From JAJDTQ01 sp963422385 (lineage in GTDB: Bacteria > Desulfobacterota > Binatia > UBA9968 > JAJDTQ01): a stretch of 64,000 nt of DNA. The translations under genes and the position numbers were made by a program. Location: positions 1,364,001-1,428,000 of the forward strand of contig OY729432.1 in assembly GCA_963422385.1 (NCBI GenBank), given 5' to 3'. Each line of letters starts with the position of its first letter. Position 1 is the stretch's first letter. The notes under the pieces are model-generated. The model was not told where the DNA came from and made no database searches. It was given only the letters and a program-made list of their open reading frames with translations. Of this stretch, positions 45,593 to 55,021 are shown piece after piece.

Positions 45593-46656
45593 GCCGCTTG
45601 ACGCAAGGCAATCTGCTGGAAGCTGATGTCGATGCGGTGGTCAACACCGTCAATACTCAAGGCATCATGGGCAAGGGAATCGCTCTCATGTTCAAGGATA
45701 GATTCCCTGAGAATTTCGAAGCCTATGCGGACGCCTGTAAAAAACACGAGGTCCGTATCGGTGAAATGTTCGTCACGAAGAGTGACGAACTCTTTGGACC
45801 GAGGTGGATCATCAACTTCCCCACCAAGACACACTGGCGAGTGAACACCCGATTGGAATGGATTGAGGAAGGCCTAAAGGATCTCGTTCGGGTCATTGAG
45901 CAGAATCAGATTCGTTCCATTGCGATTCCGCCTCTCGGCTGCGGAAACGGCGGTCTGGATTGGGGCGTGGTTCGATCATTGATCGTCACTGCACTTGGTG
46001 AAGTGGACGGTGTCGACGCTATCATCTACGAGCCAACGGCTGAGTACCAGAATGTTACTAAGCGGATCGGTGTTGAGAAATTGACGCCCGCGCGCTCTCT
46101 CGTGGCGGAGATAGTGCGCCGGTACTGCCTGCTTGGGATAGACTGCTCCATCCTGGAAGTGCAGAAGCTTGCCTGGTTCATCGAACGGGGCGTTCAGTGC
46201 ATACGAATCGAGAATCCCTTACGGCTTGAATTCACTGCCAACAAATATGGCCCTTACTCGCACAGGCTCAACAAACTGCTCGACAGTCTCGATGGCAGCT
46301 ATTTGGGCTGTGAAAAGCGTTTGGCTGACGCGGGTCCGTTTGATCGCATCTGGTTCAACGACGCCAAGAAGGCACACGTGAACGCCTACTTGACCTCCGG
46401 CGGAGGCGAGTCTTATGCGGGAGCTTTGGAATGGGCTGCCCGTACTATCGATGGCTTCGAGTCTCCGCTTGGCATGGAACTCCTTGCTACAGTCGATTGG
46501 CTTCTGGAGAGGGAAGGAGTCGAGCCCACGGTTGCCGGAATCAAGAAGGGGCTCTGCAACTGGGCAGGGGGCGAGGAGGCAGGTCGGCGCAAGTTGCGGA
46601 TACTTAATGACCGGCTCATCGGCATCGCGTTGGAGCAGTTAACCTCGACGGCGTAA
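45589..46656 (+). CDS. darG: DarG antitoxin: macrodomain plus C-terminal toxin-binding domain
   Basis: DarG removes ADP-ribose from DNA with its macrodomain and binds DarT with its C-terminus. The 355 residues start SRLTQGNLLEADVDAVVNTVN and contain GIMGKGIALMFKDRFP and PPLGCGNGGLDW, all macrodomain loops (1-150). A DUF4065/SocA-like helical domain (about 165-350, LEVQKLAWFIERG, NKYGPYSHRLNKL) follows. It is fully open although its toxin is not. ATG 45589 overlaps the darT stop. Confidence 0.92.
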   Translation: MSRLTQGNLLEADVDAVVNTVNTQGIMGKGIALMFKDRFPENFEAYADACKKHEVRIGEMFVTKSDELFGPRWIINFPTKTHWRVNTRLEWIEEGLKDLVRVIEQNQIRSIAIPPLGCGNGGLDWGVVRSLIVTALGEVDGVDAIIYEPTAEYQNVTKRIGVEKLTPARSLVAEIVRRYCLLGIDCSILEVQKLAWFIERGVQCIRIENPLRLEFTANKYGPYSHRLNKLLDSLDGSYLGCEKRLADAGPFDRIWFNDAKKAHVNAYLTSGGGESYAGALEWAARTIDGFESPLGMELLATVDWLLEREGVEPTVAGIKKGLCNWAGGEEAGRRKLRILNDRLIGIALEQLTSTA

Positions 46657-46695
46657 AACGCGCACGGTACAGGTCACCCTGCGCATCTTGGCCGA

Positions 46696-46899
46696 CTACT
46701 CGTCGTCAAGCCCGAGCACGCACCGGCTGAATCCGGGATCGTTGAATTCCTCGGACCACCGCTCCCGGTCGCCTCCGTCGCAACGCACGAGCTCCACGGC
46801 CGGCTGACCGTGTATGGTGGTGATGACCCGCTCACCATTGCGTGCTGCGGTCACGAGTTCGGAGAGGAGAGCCTTGGTTTCCCGCAACGCAAGTTCCAT
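46696..46899 (-). CDS. Orphan Phd/YefM-type antitoxin
   Basis: The 67 residues (MELALRETKALLSELVTAARNG) followed by ERVITTIHGQPAVELV show the Phd-fold DNA-binding part; the toxin-binding tail is short. Downstream on its strand only 39 bases remain before darG ends, so there is no toxin. It may be a relic or act in trans. Confidence 0.75.
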   Translation of the reverse strand: MELALRETKALLSELVTAARNGERVITTIHGQPAVELVRCDGGDRERWSEEFNDPGFSRCVLGLDDE

Positions 46900-46928
46900 G
46901 ATGCTTCACCCCCGAGCGCTGTTTTGAA

Positions 46929-47840
46929 TCAGTGGACAGCCGCCTCGTAGTAGGAAACGTCGATGTATTTCTCCGGCGGCGGCGGCGTGGGCGAGGCGAT
47001 AAAGGCCATGCCGGCCCGGAGTTCGAGCGCGGCGGCGATGCCGGGGACGTTCAGCGCGGCCTTGGGGTAGAGGCCGTGCCCGGGGTCCAGCAACGAGTCC
47101 AGGGTCTCTTCCGCGGCAGTGCCGGTGAGGCCGTTGTGCCGTTCCAGGATGTCGAGACAGCGCGCCCGGCTCTCCGGTGCGAAGCACCACTCGGTGGCGG
47201 CCACGTAGCAACGGATGTAGTCGACCAGATGCGTCCGGTTCTCCTCCGCCCAGGAGCGCCTGGCCAGGCCCACCGTCGCCTGATACACGGGCGCCATCTC
47301 CTCGCCCCGTGCGATGACGTGGCAACCTCGCTCCAGGGCGGCTCCCACGAACGGCGGCGTGAGAAGCGTCGCGTAGAGCGTTCCCTCGATTAGGGTCTGG
47401 TAGCGTCTCTCCCAGCCGCCCACCTCCACGAGCTCGTATTCGTCCGGGCCGAAGCCGTGGTCGCGCAGAGCCTTCTCCAGGATGAAGACGAACCCGCTGT
47501 TCCGCGCGTCCACCGCCAGCGGCTTGCCCCGCAACGACTCCATCGTGGGACACCCGGGCGAGCCGATGAGGCTCAGCAGCCCGCTGTGGAGCCCCATGAA
47601 CGCGAACGCGTCGGAACCGTCCTGGTTCTCCACGTCCGCCACCACGTCGTCCGCGGCCGCGTGGCCGACGGCGCAGCGCCCCGTGCGCACCGCTTCCATG
47701 AGATAGGCGGAGCCGGGCGTATACTCGATCTCCACGGCCAATCCGCTGCCGGCGAAGATACCGTTCTCCACTGCCGCGTGCACCGGCAAGTTGTAGGCCG
47801 CGCGAAACTGGATGAGTCGGATGGGGGTCGGGGAGGCCAT
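46929..47840 (-). CDS. ABC-type substrate-binding protein, NMT1-like
   Basis: The 303-residue product (starts MASPTPIRLIQFRAAYNLPVH) has the type 2 periplasmic-binding fold of the thiamine-precursor/nitrate/sulfonate group. No signal peptide is seen with this start or with the longer one at 47930. It may be cytoplasmic, or its start is mis-set. No permease or ATPase is adjacent. It is divergent from a molybdenum hydroxylase gene by 250 bases, and both may act on the same organic substrate. Confidence 0.7.
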   Translation of the reverse strand: MASPTPIRLIQFRAAYNLPVHAAVENGIFAGSGLAVEIEYTPGSAYLMEAVRTGRCAVGHAAADDVVADVENQDGSDAFAFMGLHSGLLSLIGSPGCPTMESLRGKPLAVDARNSGFVFILEKALRDHGFGPDEYELVEVGGWERRYQTLIEGTLYATLLTPPFVGAALERGCHVIARGEEMAPVYQATVGLARRSWAEENRTHLVDYIRCYVAATEWCFAPESRARCLDILERHNGLTGTAAEETLDSLLDPGHGLYPKAALNVPGIAAALELRAGMAFIASPTPPPPEKYIDVSYYEAAVH

Positions 47841-48090
47841 GATCGTGACCGGAATGTAAAGCATGTGTGGGTCTTGCAAGGCAAGGCGAAGGGCGTCCGC
47901 GATCGTCATGCGTTCGCTGAAGTCCCCCAAGAACAGTCTCTTGTCAACAACGTGGTCGACTCATTGCACCATGGTCATGCCGGATATACGTTCAACGAGC
48001 ACGACTCGGGCCGGCAGCGGAATCCATGGTTCTTCCGCTGAAAGACGCCCGAGCGAGGAGTTCTGCCGAGTCGGAGAATCAGGAGATTAT

Positions 48091-50301
48091 ATGCCGCAAT
48101 CGAGCTTCCGGCACGTGGGCCGGGACGTTCCCCGTGTGGACGGTGTCGACAAGGTGACGGGGCGGGCCAGGTTCACCGGCGACATCGTGCTGCCGCGGAT
48201 GCTCGAAGGCCGGATCCTGCGAAGCCCGTTGCCGCACGCGCGCATCCGGGCCGTCGATACCTCGAAGGCGGAAGCTCTCGACGGCGTGTGCGCGGTGGTC
48301 ACCGCGAGCGACCTGTCGGGCCTGGACCCCTTCTACAACGGGCGTCCGGTGGTGGCCGTGGACAAGGTGCGCTACGTGGGTGAGCCGGTGGCGGCGGTGG
48401 CGGCGGAAGACGAGCACGCTGCCGAGGCGGCGCTGGCGCTCATCGACGTGGACTACGAGGAACTGCCGGCGGCGCTGGGCCTGGACGCGGCCCTGGCGCC
48501 CGGGGCGCCTCTGATCCACGACGACGCGCCGGGCAACGTGTGCGCCCATGAACGGGTGGAGCAGGGGGACATGGACCAGGGCTTTGCCGCCTCGGACCGC
48601 ATCTTCGAGGCCCGCTACACGTTTCCCATGGTCCATCACTACAGCATGGAGCCGCACGCCGCGGTGGCTCACCACGGCGTGGACGGCATCGACCTGTGGT
48701 CCTCGGCGCAGCATCCGTTTCTGGTGCAAGGGGATATCGCCCGCATCTTCGGCGTGACCCGGTCCCAGGTACGGCTGCAGGTCTCTTTTCTGGGCGGCGG
48801 CTTCGGCGGCAAATCGTACACCAAGTTCGAGCCCCTGGTGGTGCTGCTCTCGCGCAAGGCGGGCCGTCCGGTGCGGCTCTGCCTGTCGGTCCCCGAGGCC
48901 ATGGTCACGGTGCGCCGGCACGGCGCCACCGTCAAGCTCAAGACCGGGGTGAAGAACGACGGCGCCCTGATGGCGCGGCAGGCGGAAATCTATCTCGATA
49001 CCGGAGCGTTCACCGAGAACACGCGGATGGTGGCGCAGCTTGCCGCCACCCGGGTGCTGGGACCCTACCGGCTTCCGCATCTGAGGAGCGACGTCTACTC
49101 GGTCCACACCAACGCCGGCTCCGCGGGGTCGTTCCGCTCCGTGGCCGCCCCCCAGACCATCTTCGCCTGCGAGTCGCAAATGGACGAGATCGCGGCGGAG
49201 TTGGGATTGGATCCGGTGGAGCTACGCGACAGGAACCTGCTCAAGCGGGGCGAGAGACTCCAACCGAAGCTGCGGCCGGTGGATGTAGACCTCCGTTCCA
49301 GTCTCAGGCGGCTTGTCTCGGGTGCCCGCTGGCGGAGGCGCGCCCGTGACGGGAAGGCGCCGCTGGGCGTTGCCTGCGGCTCCACCAACGCCGGCGGCGT
49401 GTTGCCCGTGTCCGTGGCGCTGGTGCGTCTTGGCCCCGACGGGTACGTGTCGGTGCTGGCGGGGAGCACGGAGATGGGCCAGGGGGTCAAGACGGTGTTC
49501 ACCCAGATCGTCGCCGAAGAGCTCGCATTGCCGCGCGATCGGGTGCAGGCCGTGCCCGTGGATACGACCGTGACGCCCTACGACCACTCCACCGGAGCCA
49601 GCCGCTCCACCACAGTCATGGGCCGGGCGGTCCAGGCCGCGGCCCGGGATCTCAAGCGCCAACTGCGCGCGCTTGCGGCAAAGGCGTTCGGGGTCACGGC
49701 GGGTAAGGTACGCTTGTCCGAGGGACGTCTCGTGGCCGGTGAGCAGGCCATGTCTTTCACCGATGCGCTGGCCTGCCGCTTCGGCGTGGTGGCCGGCGAG
49801 ATCGTGGGGCGCGGCACCATGGGCCCCGAGATGGTCGGGTGGAAGACGCCCGTCCTCTGGGAAGTGGGCATGGGAGTCGCCGAGCTGGACATTGACCCGG
49901 ACACAGGCGCGCTGAACCTGGCGAGCTACGTCTCCGTGGCGGACGTCGGAAAGGCCATCCATCCACAACACTGCGTGGCGCAGGAGGAGGGTGCGGCCAT
50001 GATGGGCATCGGCCACACCTTCATGGAGCAGATGGTGCACGACGACCACCAGTTGCTCAACCCCAACCTCGTCGATTACCGGGTTCCGAAGTTCGAGAAC
50101 CTGCCCGCGGAGTTTCACACGCTGCTGGTGGAGAACCGGGACGGCATCGGCCCCTACGGCAGTCGCGGCATGGGCGAGGGCGGCATCTTCTCCGTGGCGC
50201 CCGCGGTGGTCAGCGCCCTGGCCCGGGCCACCGGCGTGCGCATCCGCGACCTGCCGTTGACCCCGGAGCGGGTCTGGCGGGCGCTCAGGGATGAAGGGTG
50301 A
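48091..50301 (+). CDS. Molybdenum hydroxylase large subunit (xanthine dehydrogenase family), solitary
   Basis: The 736 residues begin with the small a/b hammerhead domain (DVPRVDGVDKVTGRARF, LRSPLPHARI). They continue into the molybdopterin-binding domain with GGGFGGKSYTKFEP near 240 and the catalytic Glu in GSRGMGEGGIFS near 700. AGGAG precedes ATG 48091. The Fe-S and FAD subunit genes are not next to it. The active-site loop reads GSAGSFRSVAAPQ and lacks the Cys of form I CO dehydrogenase, so a heterocycle or aldehyde substrate is more likely than CO. Confidence 0.87.
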   Translation: MPQSSFRHVGRDVPRVDGVDKVTGRARFTGDIVLPRMLEGRILRSPLPHARIRAVDTSKAEALDGVCAVVTASDLSGLDPFYNGRPVVAVDKVRYVGEPVAAVAAEDEHAAEAALALIDVDYEELPAALGLDAALAPGAPLIHDDAPGNVCAHERVEQGDMDQGFAASDRIFEARYTFPMVHHYSMEPHAAVAHHGVDGIDLWSSAQHPFLVQGDIARIFGVTRSQVRLQVSFLGGGFGGKSYTKFEPLVVLLSRKAGRPVRLCLSVPEAMVTVRRHGATVKLKTGVKNDGALMARQAEIYLDTGAFTENTRMVAQLAATRVLGPYRLPHLRSDVYSVHTNAGSAGSFRSVAAPQTIFACESQMDEIAAELGLDPVELRDRNLLKRGERLQPKLRPVDVDLRSSLRRLVSGARWRRRARDGKAPLGVACGSTNAGGVLPVSVALVRLGPDGYVSVLAGSTEMGQGVKTVFTQIVAEELALPRDRVQAVPVDTTVTPYDHSTGASRSTTVMGRAVQAAARDLKRQLRALAAKAFGVTAGKVRLSEGRLVAGEQAMSFTDALACRFGVVAGEIVGRGTMGPEMVGWKTPVLWEVGMGVAELDIDPDTGALNLASYVSVADVGKAIHPQHCVAQEEGAAMMGIGHTFMEQMVHDDHQLLNPNLVDYRVPKFENLPAEFHTLLVENRDGIGPYGSRGMGEGGIFSVAPAVVSALARATGVRIRDLPLTPERVWRALRDEG

Positions 50302-50480
50302 GGGGGAAGGGTCGGACATCCGCCTGCACACGCCGCCGGTTCCTTGAAAATTTCCTCCCCTTGTGGTTACATCCTGTCATCGTCTGGTACTTGTGTTGTT
50401 TCGCTCCATCTATCGGAGTCTTGACATATCTCGGGAGGAGACGTCCCCTTTTCATGCAAGATCCAAGCTAAAGACTGCCC

Positions 50481-51292
50481 ATGATGTCACAGTCCATAGC
50501 CTTCAAGCACCCCCCGGTTGATGAGGTAGTGGTATCCACATACTTCAACCCGCCACTATCCGATTTGCGAAGCGAGCACATCGGTCTGTTTTGGGGGAAG
50601 ATAAGAGAGGATTTTCCGGTCGTGAGCCAGCAACCTCCGGTCATGAGTCAGCAATCCCCGGTGGAAGTGGTACAGAGCATCAACGCTGACGAGCCATTCC
50701 CAATGCCCAGATACTGGATCGTCTCAGAGGATGAGACAGAGCTCATTCAGATTCAGAAAAGCGCTTTCATGTTCAACTGGCGTCGCAGAGACGATGAATA
50801 CCCGCGATTCCATAGGAGCATAAAGCCAGCGTTCGACGGATATTATGGTCTTTTCAGCGAATTTATCCGAACGGAAATCAACATGACGGAACCTCTCATT
50901 GACCTCTGTGAGCTAACCTACATCAATGTCCTGGAGCCATGTGAATACTGGACGGGACCACAAGATACAAAGAAGGTCCTGCCCGCCTTTCGATCTTGGC
51001 GCCGGACAGCGATCCTTCAGAGCCTTCAGGGTTTGTCTGCAACTACGGGTACAGGATGCCGAACGATTTGCACCTTAATATCGGCATACGCAACGGCGTC
51101 AGAATTCAGCAACCGAACGTCGCAGTTCTGGTATTCGAAATCAAGGCAAGTGGTCGCCTTGGTCAAGTTGCAAAGTCGGGAGTGGACGCATGGTTTGAGC
51201 GCGCTCATGACAGTATCTTCAGATGCTTCGTAAGCATAACGAGCAAGGACGTCCAAAACAGATATTGGAAACCAATGGAGACGATACAATGA
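50481..51292 (+). pseudogene. TIGR04255-family protein, frameshifted (cassette gene 1)
   Basis: The first frame (from 50481) encodes FKHPPVDEVVVSTYFNPP and SEDETELIQIQKSAFMFNWRR, the N-terminus of the sporadically distributed TIGR04255 family. Near 50990 the frame breaks. The C-terminal half, FVCNYGYRMPNDLHLNIGIR and KSGVDAWFERAHDSIFRCF, continues two bases over and ends at TGA 51292, inside the next gene's ATGA. Both halves are well kept, so the lesion is recent or an artefact. Function of the family is unknown. Confidence 0.78.
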
Positions 51293-51936
51293 ACGCGGAA
51301 GCAACCACTACCGTCTCAAGTTATCGACTGTCCATACCTGAAGCGCTTTCCGCCTCCGGCCCGAACAGGAATATGGATCAACAACAGCCGGATCCTTTTA
51401 TCCGTTTTTTGGAGCCAGAACATATGCGGGCCGTACCTCTCCGCCTGTCCGATAGAATCTACGACGTGCCCTTGAACTGTTTGACGGGCTCGACCGGTCG
51501 TGGCATTGATTCCGTCTTCGAGCCCGATCTACAGAGTCGGTACATGTCCGAGTTTGCCGCAAAGGAGAGAGATGCGCGACGGGCTTATCATGCCTATAGA
51601 CTCCGAATCGAAGCTCTGCGCAGTGATGCCGCGTTGGATGGCTTTTCGGTGAACGAGGCGTCCAAAGATGATTTCTGGTCATTTGTCGGCGCAAGCTCCT
51701 GTGCGCAAAAGGCAGGGCTGGTGCTTATGGATAATGGGAACCTGCGCGCCGTCTGGAAGGGCGATAACGGGAGCCACGTTGGGCTTCAGTTCCTCGGCGG
51801 CCGGTTGGTAGAGTACGCCATTTTCAAACGCAGGCAGGCAGCCAAATATATTTCGCGAGTGGCGGGCTGCGACACGCTGGATGGGATCAAGAAACAGATT
51901 CGTGCTTTCGACCTCACCGCGATGATGGGCGTATGA
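51289..51936 (+). CDS. Unrecognised cassette gene 2 (TIGR04255-associated)
   Basis: A 215-residue protein has a polar N-terminus (to residue 80), a charged helical segment near 90-120 and a compact C-terminal part with DFWSFVGAS, LVLMDNGNLRAVWKGD and VGLQFLGGRLVEYAIFKRR. It has no signal peptide or membrane span. It overlaps gene 1 and gene 3 by ATGA at both ends, so the three are translationally coupled. The C-terminal part feels like a recurring family next to TIGR04255 genes, but I cannot verify this. Confidence 0.7.
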   Translation: MNAEATTTVSSYRLSIPEALSASGPNRNMDQQQPDPFIRFLEPEHMRAVPLRLSDRIYDVPLNCLTGSTGRGIDSVFEPDLQSRYMSEFAAKERDARRAYHAYRLRIEALRSDAALDGFSVNEASKDDFWSFVGASSCAQKAGLVLMDNGNLRAVWKGDNGSHVGLQFLGGRLVEYAIFKRRQAAKYISRVAGCDTLDGIKKQIRAFDLTAMMGV

Positions 51937-52391
51937 TCGGAGAAAACTTGAAGGCCGACGATCTTACCGATGACGCTCACGTAGTTCGCTATGTCAAGCC
52001 ACGCAAGCTTCTTGAAGACGGTAGTGTGGACGGTTCCGAATTCCGTTTGCGGCCTGACGATAGCGGCTTGTCCGTCAATTGGCTGGAATGTTTTCGCGAC
52101 CGCTCAAAAGATGAGCAACTCACTGAAGTGAGACGTCTGTCACGGCTGGATATGAGACCGACGGGTTGTCTTGCTGAACTGAACGTCGGTGCGACGAAAC
52201 GGCACGTTCAGAATGGATACGCTGTCCTTCTATTTGTCCATAAGCCGTTGGTTGCCAATTGCAAGTACGAGGCCGACCCGTCTCACAGTGAGATCCTGGG
52301 GCTGCCACCGGGAGATTCCCCACAAGCGGCGATGATTGGCGACATGATCGCCGAATGTGTGCGCGCCACCTATCCGACGGTGGCCGAGTAG
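51933..52391 (+). CDS. Unrecognised cassette gene 3 (TIGR04255-associated)
   Basis: A 152-residue protein has GLSVNWLECF near 50, DMRPTGCLAELNVG near 73 and the striking C-terminal DPSHSEILGLPPGDSPQAAMIGDMIAECV. The His in DPSH and acidic residues could form a metal or catalytic site, though this is speculation. It is soluble. It overlaps gene 2 by four bases and ends just before a molybdenum hydroxylase fragment, where the cassette stops. Confidence 0.7.
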   Translation: MIGENLKADDLTDDAHVVRYVKPRKLLEDGSVDGSEFRLRPDDSGLSVNWLECFRDRSKDEQLTEVRRLSRLDMRPTGCLAELNVGATKRHVQNGYAVLLFVHKPLVANCKYEADPSHSEILGLPPGDSPQAAMIGDMIAECVRATYPTVAE

Positions 52392-52398
52392 CAAACTG

Positions 52399-52485
52399 CA
52401 AGCACGCCGGCCATGACGTTCCGCGGGTCGAAGGCCCCGACAAGGTGACGGTGCGACGGCACGGCGCCACCGTGAAGCTACGGGG
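52399..52485 (+). pseudogene. Molybdenum hydroxylase fragment with internal deletion
   Basis: The bases match two separate parts of the intact gene at 48091-50301. 52402-52450 resembles 48111-48159 (DVPRV.G.DKVT) and 52446-52484 resembles 48907-48945 (VTVRRHGATVKL). About 750 bases between them are missing, joined in frame at a shared GTNACGG. The copies differ at several bases, so this is a relic of a paralogue, not an assembly duplicate. Confidence 0.75.
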
Positions 52486-52644
52486 GCGCCGCAACGGTTT
52501 CGCTGTTCCCGGCGACAGAGGCGCTACATCGTCAGGACCTCGGTTTCCACTCGGATAGCCGAAGGGGCTTCTCCCGTCAGCCTGTGTTGACCGACCGCAT
52601 CAACCAGTCGAGAGAGAAGTCGAATCCCTGTCAGGAACGATGCG

Positions 52645-54957
52645 CTAGCCGTCCTCGCGGGCGCGGATCCAGGCGCGGATGCGGTCGGGGCTGAGGGGGA
52701 GGTCCTTGACCTCGATGCCGAGGGCGTTGCTGACGGCGTTGCCCAAGGCGCCGGCGGTGCCGACGATGCCGCCTTCTCCGGCGCCCTTGACGCCCAGCGG
52801 GTTGTAGGGCGAAGGCGCCTCTTCCAGCACGAGGTCGTCGATGGGGGGGACATCGGTGCTGGTGGGCAGCAGGTAGTCCAGGAACGTGGTGGTGAGGAGT
52901 TGGCCGCCCTCGCCGTACACCAACTCTTCCAGCACCACGCCGCCGATGCCCTGGACCGCGGCGCCCACCGTCTGCCCGTGCACCATGAGGGGATTGACCA
53001 CCCGGCCCACGTCCTCCACCACCAGGTACTTGAGCACCTCCAACATGCCGGTCTCCGGGTCCACGGCCACGTGGGCCAAGTGTACGCCGTAGGTGTGAGT
53101 GATGTTGTTGGAGTTGTAATAGGCCGTGGCTTCCAGCTCCGGGACGCCCTGCTCGGGGGTGATGGACTCCCGCATGTGCGTCACCAGCTCTCCCAGCGGC
53201 AGCGACGGGGCCTCGGTGCCGCGCTGGACGATGCTGCCGTCCTCCAGCGCCAGACTGGCTGCGTCCACCGCCAGGCGCCGTCCCGCCGCCTCCAGGATCT
53301 TGTCCTTGAGTTGCAGCGCGGTGAGGTGCACGGCGTTGCCGGCCATGACCGTGCCGCGGCTGGCGAAGGTGCCCCAGCCGAAGGGCGAGAGGTCGGTGTT
53401 GCCGTGGAACACGGAGATGGCGTCCATGGGAACGCCCAAGGCATCGGCGCAGATCTGGGCCATGGCGGTCTCGTGTCCCTGACCGAGTTGGGCGATGCTC
53501 AGGTACACGCTGACCCCGCCCCCCTCGCCCACCACCATGCGAGCGCCCTCGTAGGGCTCCAGCCCACCGGTGTTCTTGACGAAGTACGACAGCCCGACGC
53601 CGTGGTAACGGCCGTCCTCCCGGAGTCCCTGGAGGCCCTGCATCCCGTCGTACTCGAATCGTTCAAGGGCCTGCCTCAGGGCGCTGGGGTAGTCGCCGCT
53701 GTCCAGGATGGTGGGGTTGGTCCCCGGCCGGGTCTGCCCCACCTCGTAGGGGATCTCGTCCGGTTGCACCAGGTTCTTCCGCCGCAGCTCCACCGGATCC
53801 AGATCCAGGTCCCGCGCCATCATGTCGAGCATGCGTTCGCGATAGAAACAGGACTCCACCCGGCCGGGGGCCCGCAACGTGCCCAAGCCGGTCTTGTTGG
53901 TCATGACGCAGTGGATCTTCGCCTCGTAGTTGGGGATACGGTAGGGACCGGTCATCAGCGCCGCGGTGGAGCAGGGCACCAGGCCGCCGTGGGTGCGCAC
54001 GTAGGCGCCCATGTCGCCGTAGATCTGCGCCCGCACCGCCAGCAGGGTACCGTCCTTGCGCGCGGCGACCTCCATCTCGCAGGTCACTTGGCGCGAGTGG
54101 TTGGCGGCCAGCAGGTGCTCGCGCCGGTCCTCGATCCATTTTACCGGGACCCCGAGCCGCACGGAGGCAAAGGGGATCAGGAAGTCCTCGGGATAGAGCT
54201 CCCCGCGAATGCCGAAGCCCCCTCCCACGTCGTTCTCCTCGAAGTGGCACTTGTGCTCGGGCATTTGCAGGAAGGCGGCGATGGTCTGCCGGTTCAGGTG
54301 CGGCAGCTTGGTGGCGCCGTAGACCCTGAGCTCGCCCTTGCCGCGGTCGAAGTGGGCCACGGTGCCGCGGGTCTCCATGGGGTTGCCGGTGAAGCGGTGG
54401 ACCCGGAACTCCTCCCGGCGGGTGTAGTCGGCCTCCTCGAAGGCATTGTCCGCGTCGCCGATGGAGACGTGGTGGACCGCGGCCAGGTTGGTGCCGTTGG
54501 GCTCGTGGACCAGCACCTTGTCCTGGAGCGCCTCGCGCACGTCCATCACTTCCTGGAGCATCTCGTAGTCGACGTGGATGGCGTCCAGCGCGTCCTCGGC
54601 CAGGTAGCGGCTCTCCGCCACCGCCACCGCCACGGGCTCACCCACGTAGCGCACCACGTCCCGCGCCAAAGACGGCTGAAGGTACTTCTCCAGACCCGGG
54701 ATCTTGTACATCCGGATGGGAACGGTAGCGTCCAGCTCTCCGATGTCCTTCAAGGTAAACACCGAGACCACCCCGGGCAGGGCCTCGGCGCGTTTCGTGT
54801 CGATGTTCAGGATACGGGCGTGGGCATGGGGGCTGCGGAGGATGGCGGCGTGCACCATGTGGGGCAGCTTGATGTCATCCACGTAGGTGCCCGCACCGGT
54901 GATGAACCTTACATCCTCACGCCGCTTGATGGGAGCACCGATGTATTGTTCCGCCAT
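52645..54957 (-). CDS. Molybdenum hydroxylase large subunit (CoxL-like)
   Basis: The 770 residues begin QYIGAPIKRREDVRFITGAGTY, as in CoxL-type subunits. They contain GGGFGIRGELYPEDFL near 245 and the catalytic Glu in GVKGAGEGGIVG near 735. The CO-specific AYxCSFR loop is absent; the loop reads TLRAPGRVESCFYRE. It is therefore a form II or other aerobic hydroxylase. It is the third gene of a medium-small-large set and follows the small subunit by 64 bases. I start at MAEQYIG (54957). Confidence 0.9.
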   Translation of the reverse strand: MAEQYIGAPIKRREDVRFITGAGTYVDDIKLPHMVHAAILRSPHAHARILNIDTKRAEALPGVVSVFTLKDIGELDATVPIRMYKIPGLEKYLQPSLARDVVRYVGEPVAVAVAESRYLAEDALDAIHVDYEMLQEVMDVREALQDKVLVHEPNGTNLAAVHHVSIGDADNAFEEADYTRREEFRVHRFTGNPMETRGTVAHFDRGKGELRVYGATKLPHLNRQTIAAFLQMPEHKCHFEENDVGGGFGIRGELYPEDFLIPFASVRLGVPVKWIEDRREHLLAANHSRQVTCEMEVAARKDGTLLAVRAQIYGDMGAYVRTHGGLVPCSTAALMTGPYRIPNYEAKIHCVMTNKTGLGTLRAPGRVESCFYRERMLDMMARDLDLDPVELRRKNLVQPDEIPYEVGQTRPGTNPTILDSGDYPSALRQALERFEYDGMQGLQGLREDGRYHGVGLSYFVKNTGGLEPYEGARMVVGEGGGVSVYLSIAQLGQGHETAMAQICADALGVPMDAISVFHGNTDLSPFGWGTFASRGTVMAGNAVHLTALQLKDKILEAAGRRLAVDAASLALEDGSIVQRGTEAPSLPLGELVTHMRESITPEQGVPELEATAYYNSNNITHTYGVHLAHVAVDPETGMLEVLKYLVVEDVGRVVNPLMVHGQTVGAAVQGIGGVVLEELVYGEGGQLLTTTFLDYLLPTSTDVPPIDDLVLEEAPSPYNPLGVKGAGEGGIVGTAGALGNAVSNALGIEVKDLPLSPDRIRAWIRAREDG

Positions 54958-55021
54958 GGCCGAATGTTCTCGTTCAGGGGCCCCGTCGCGCAGGTTCGGG
55001 CTCTCCTCGTCGATGGGGTGA

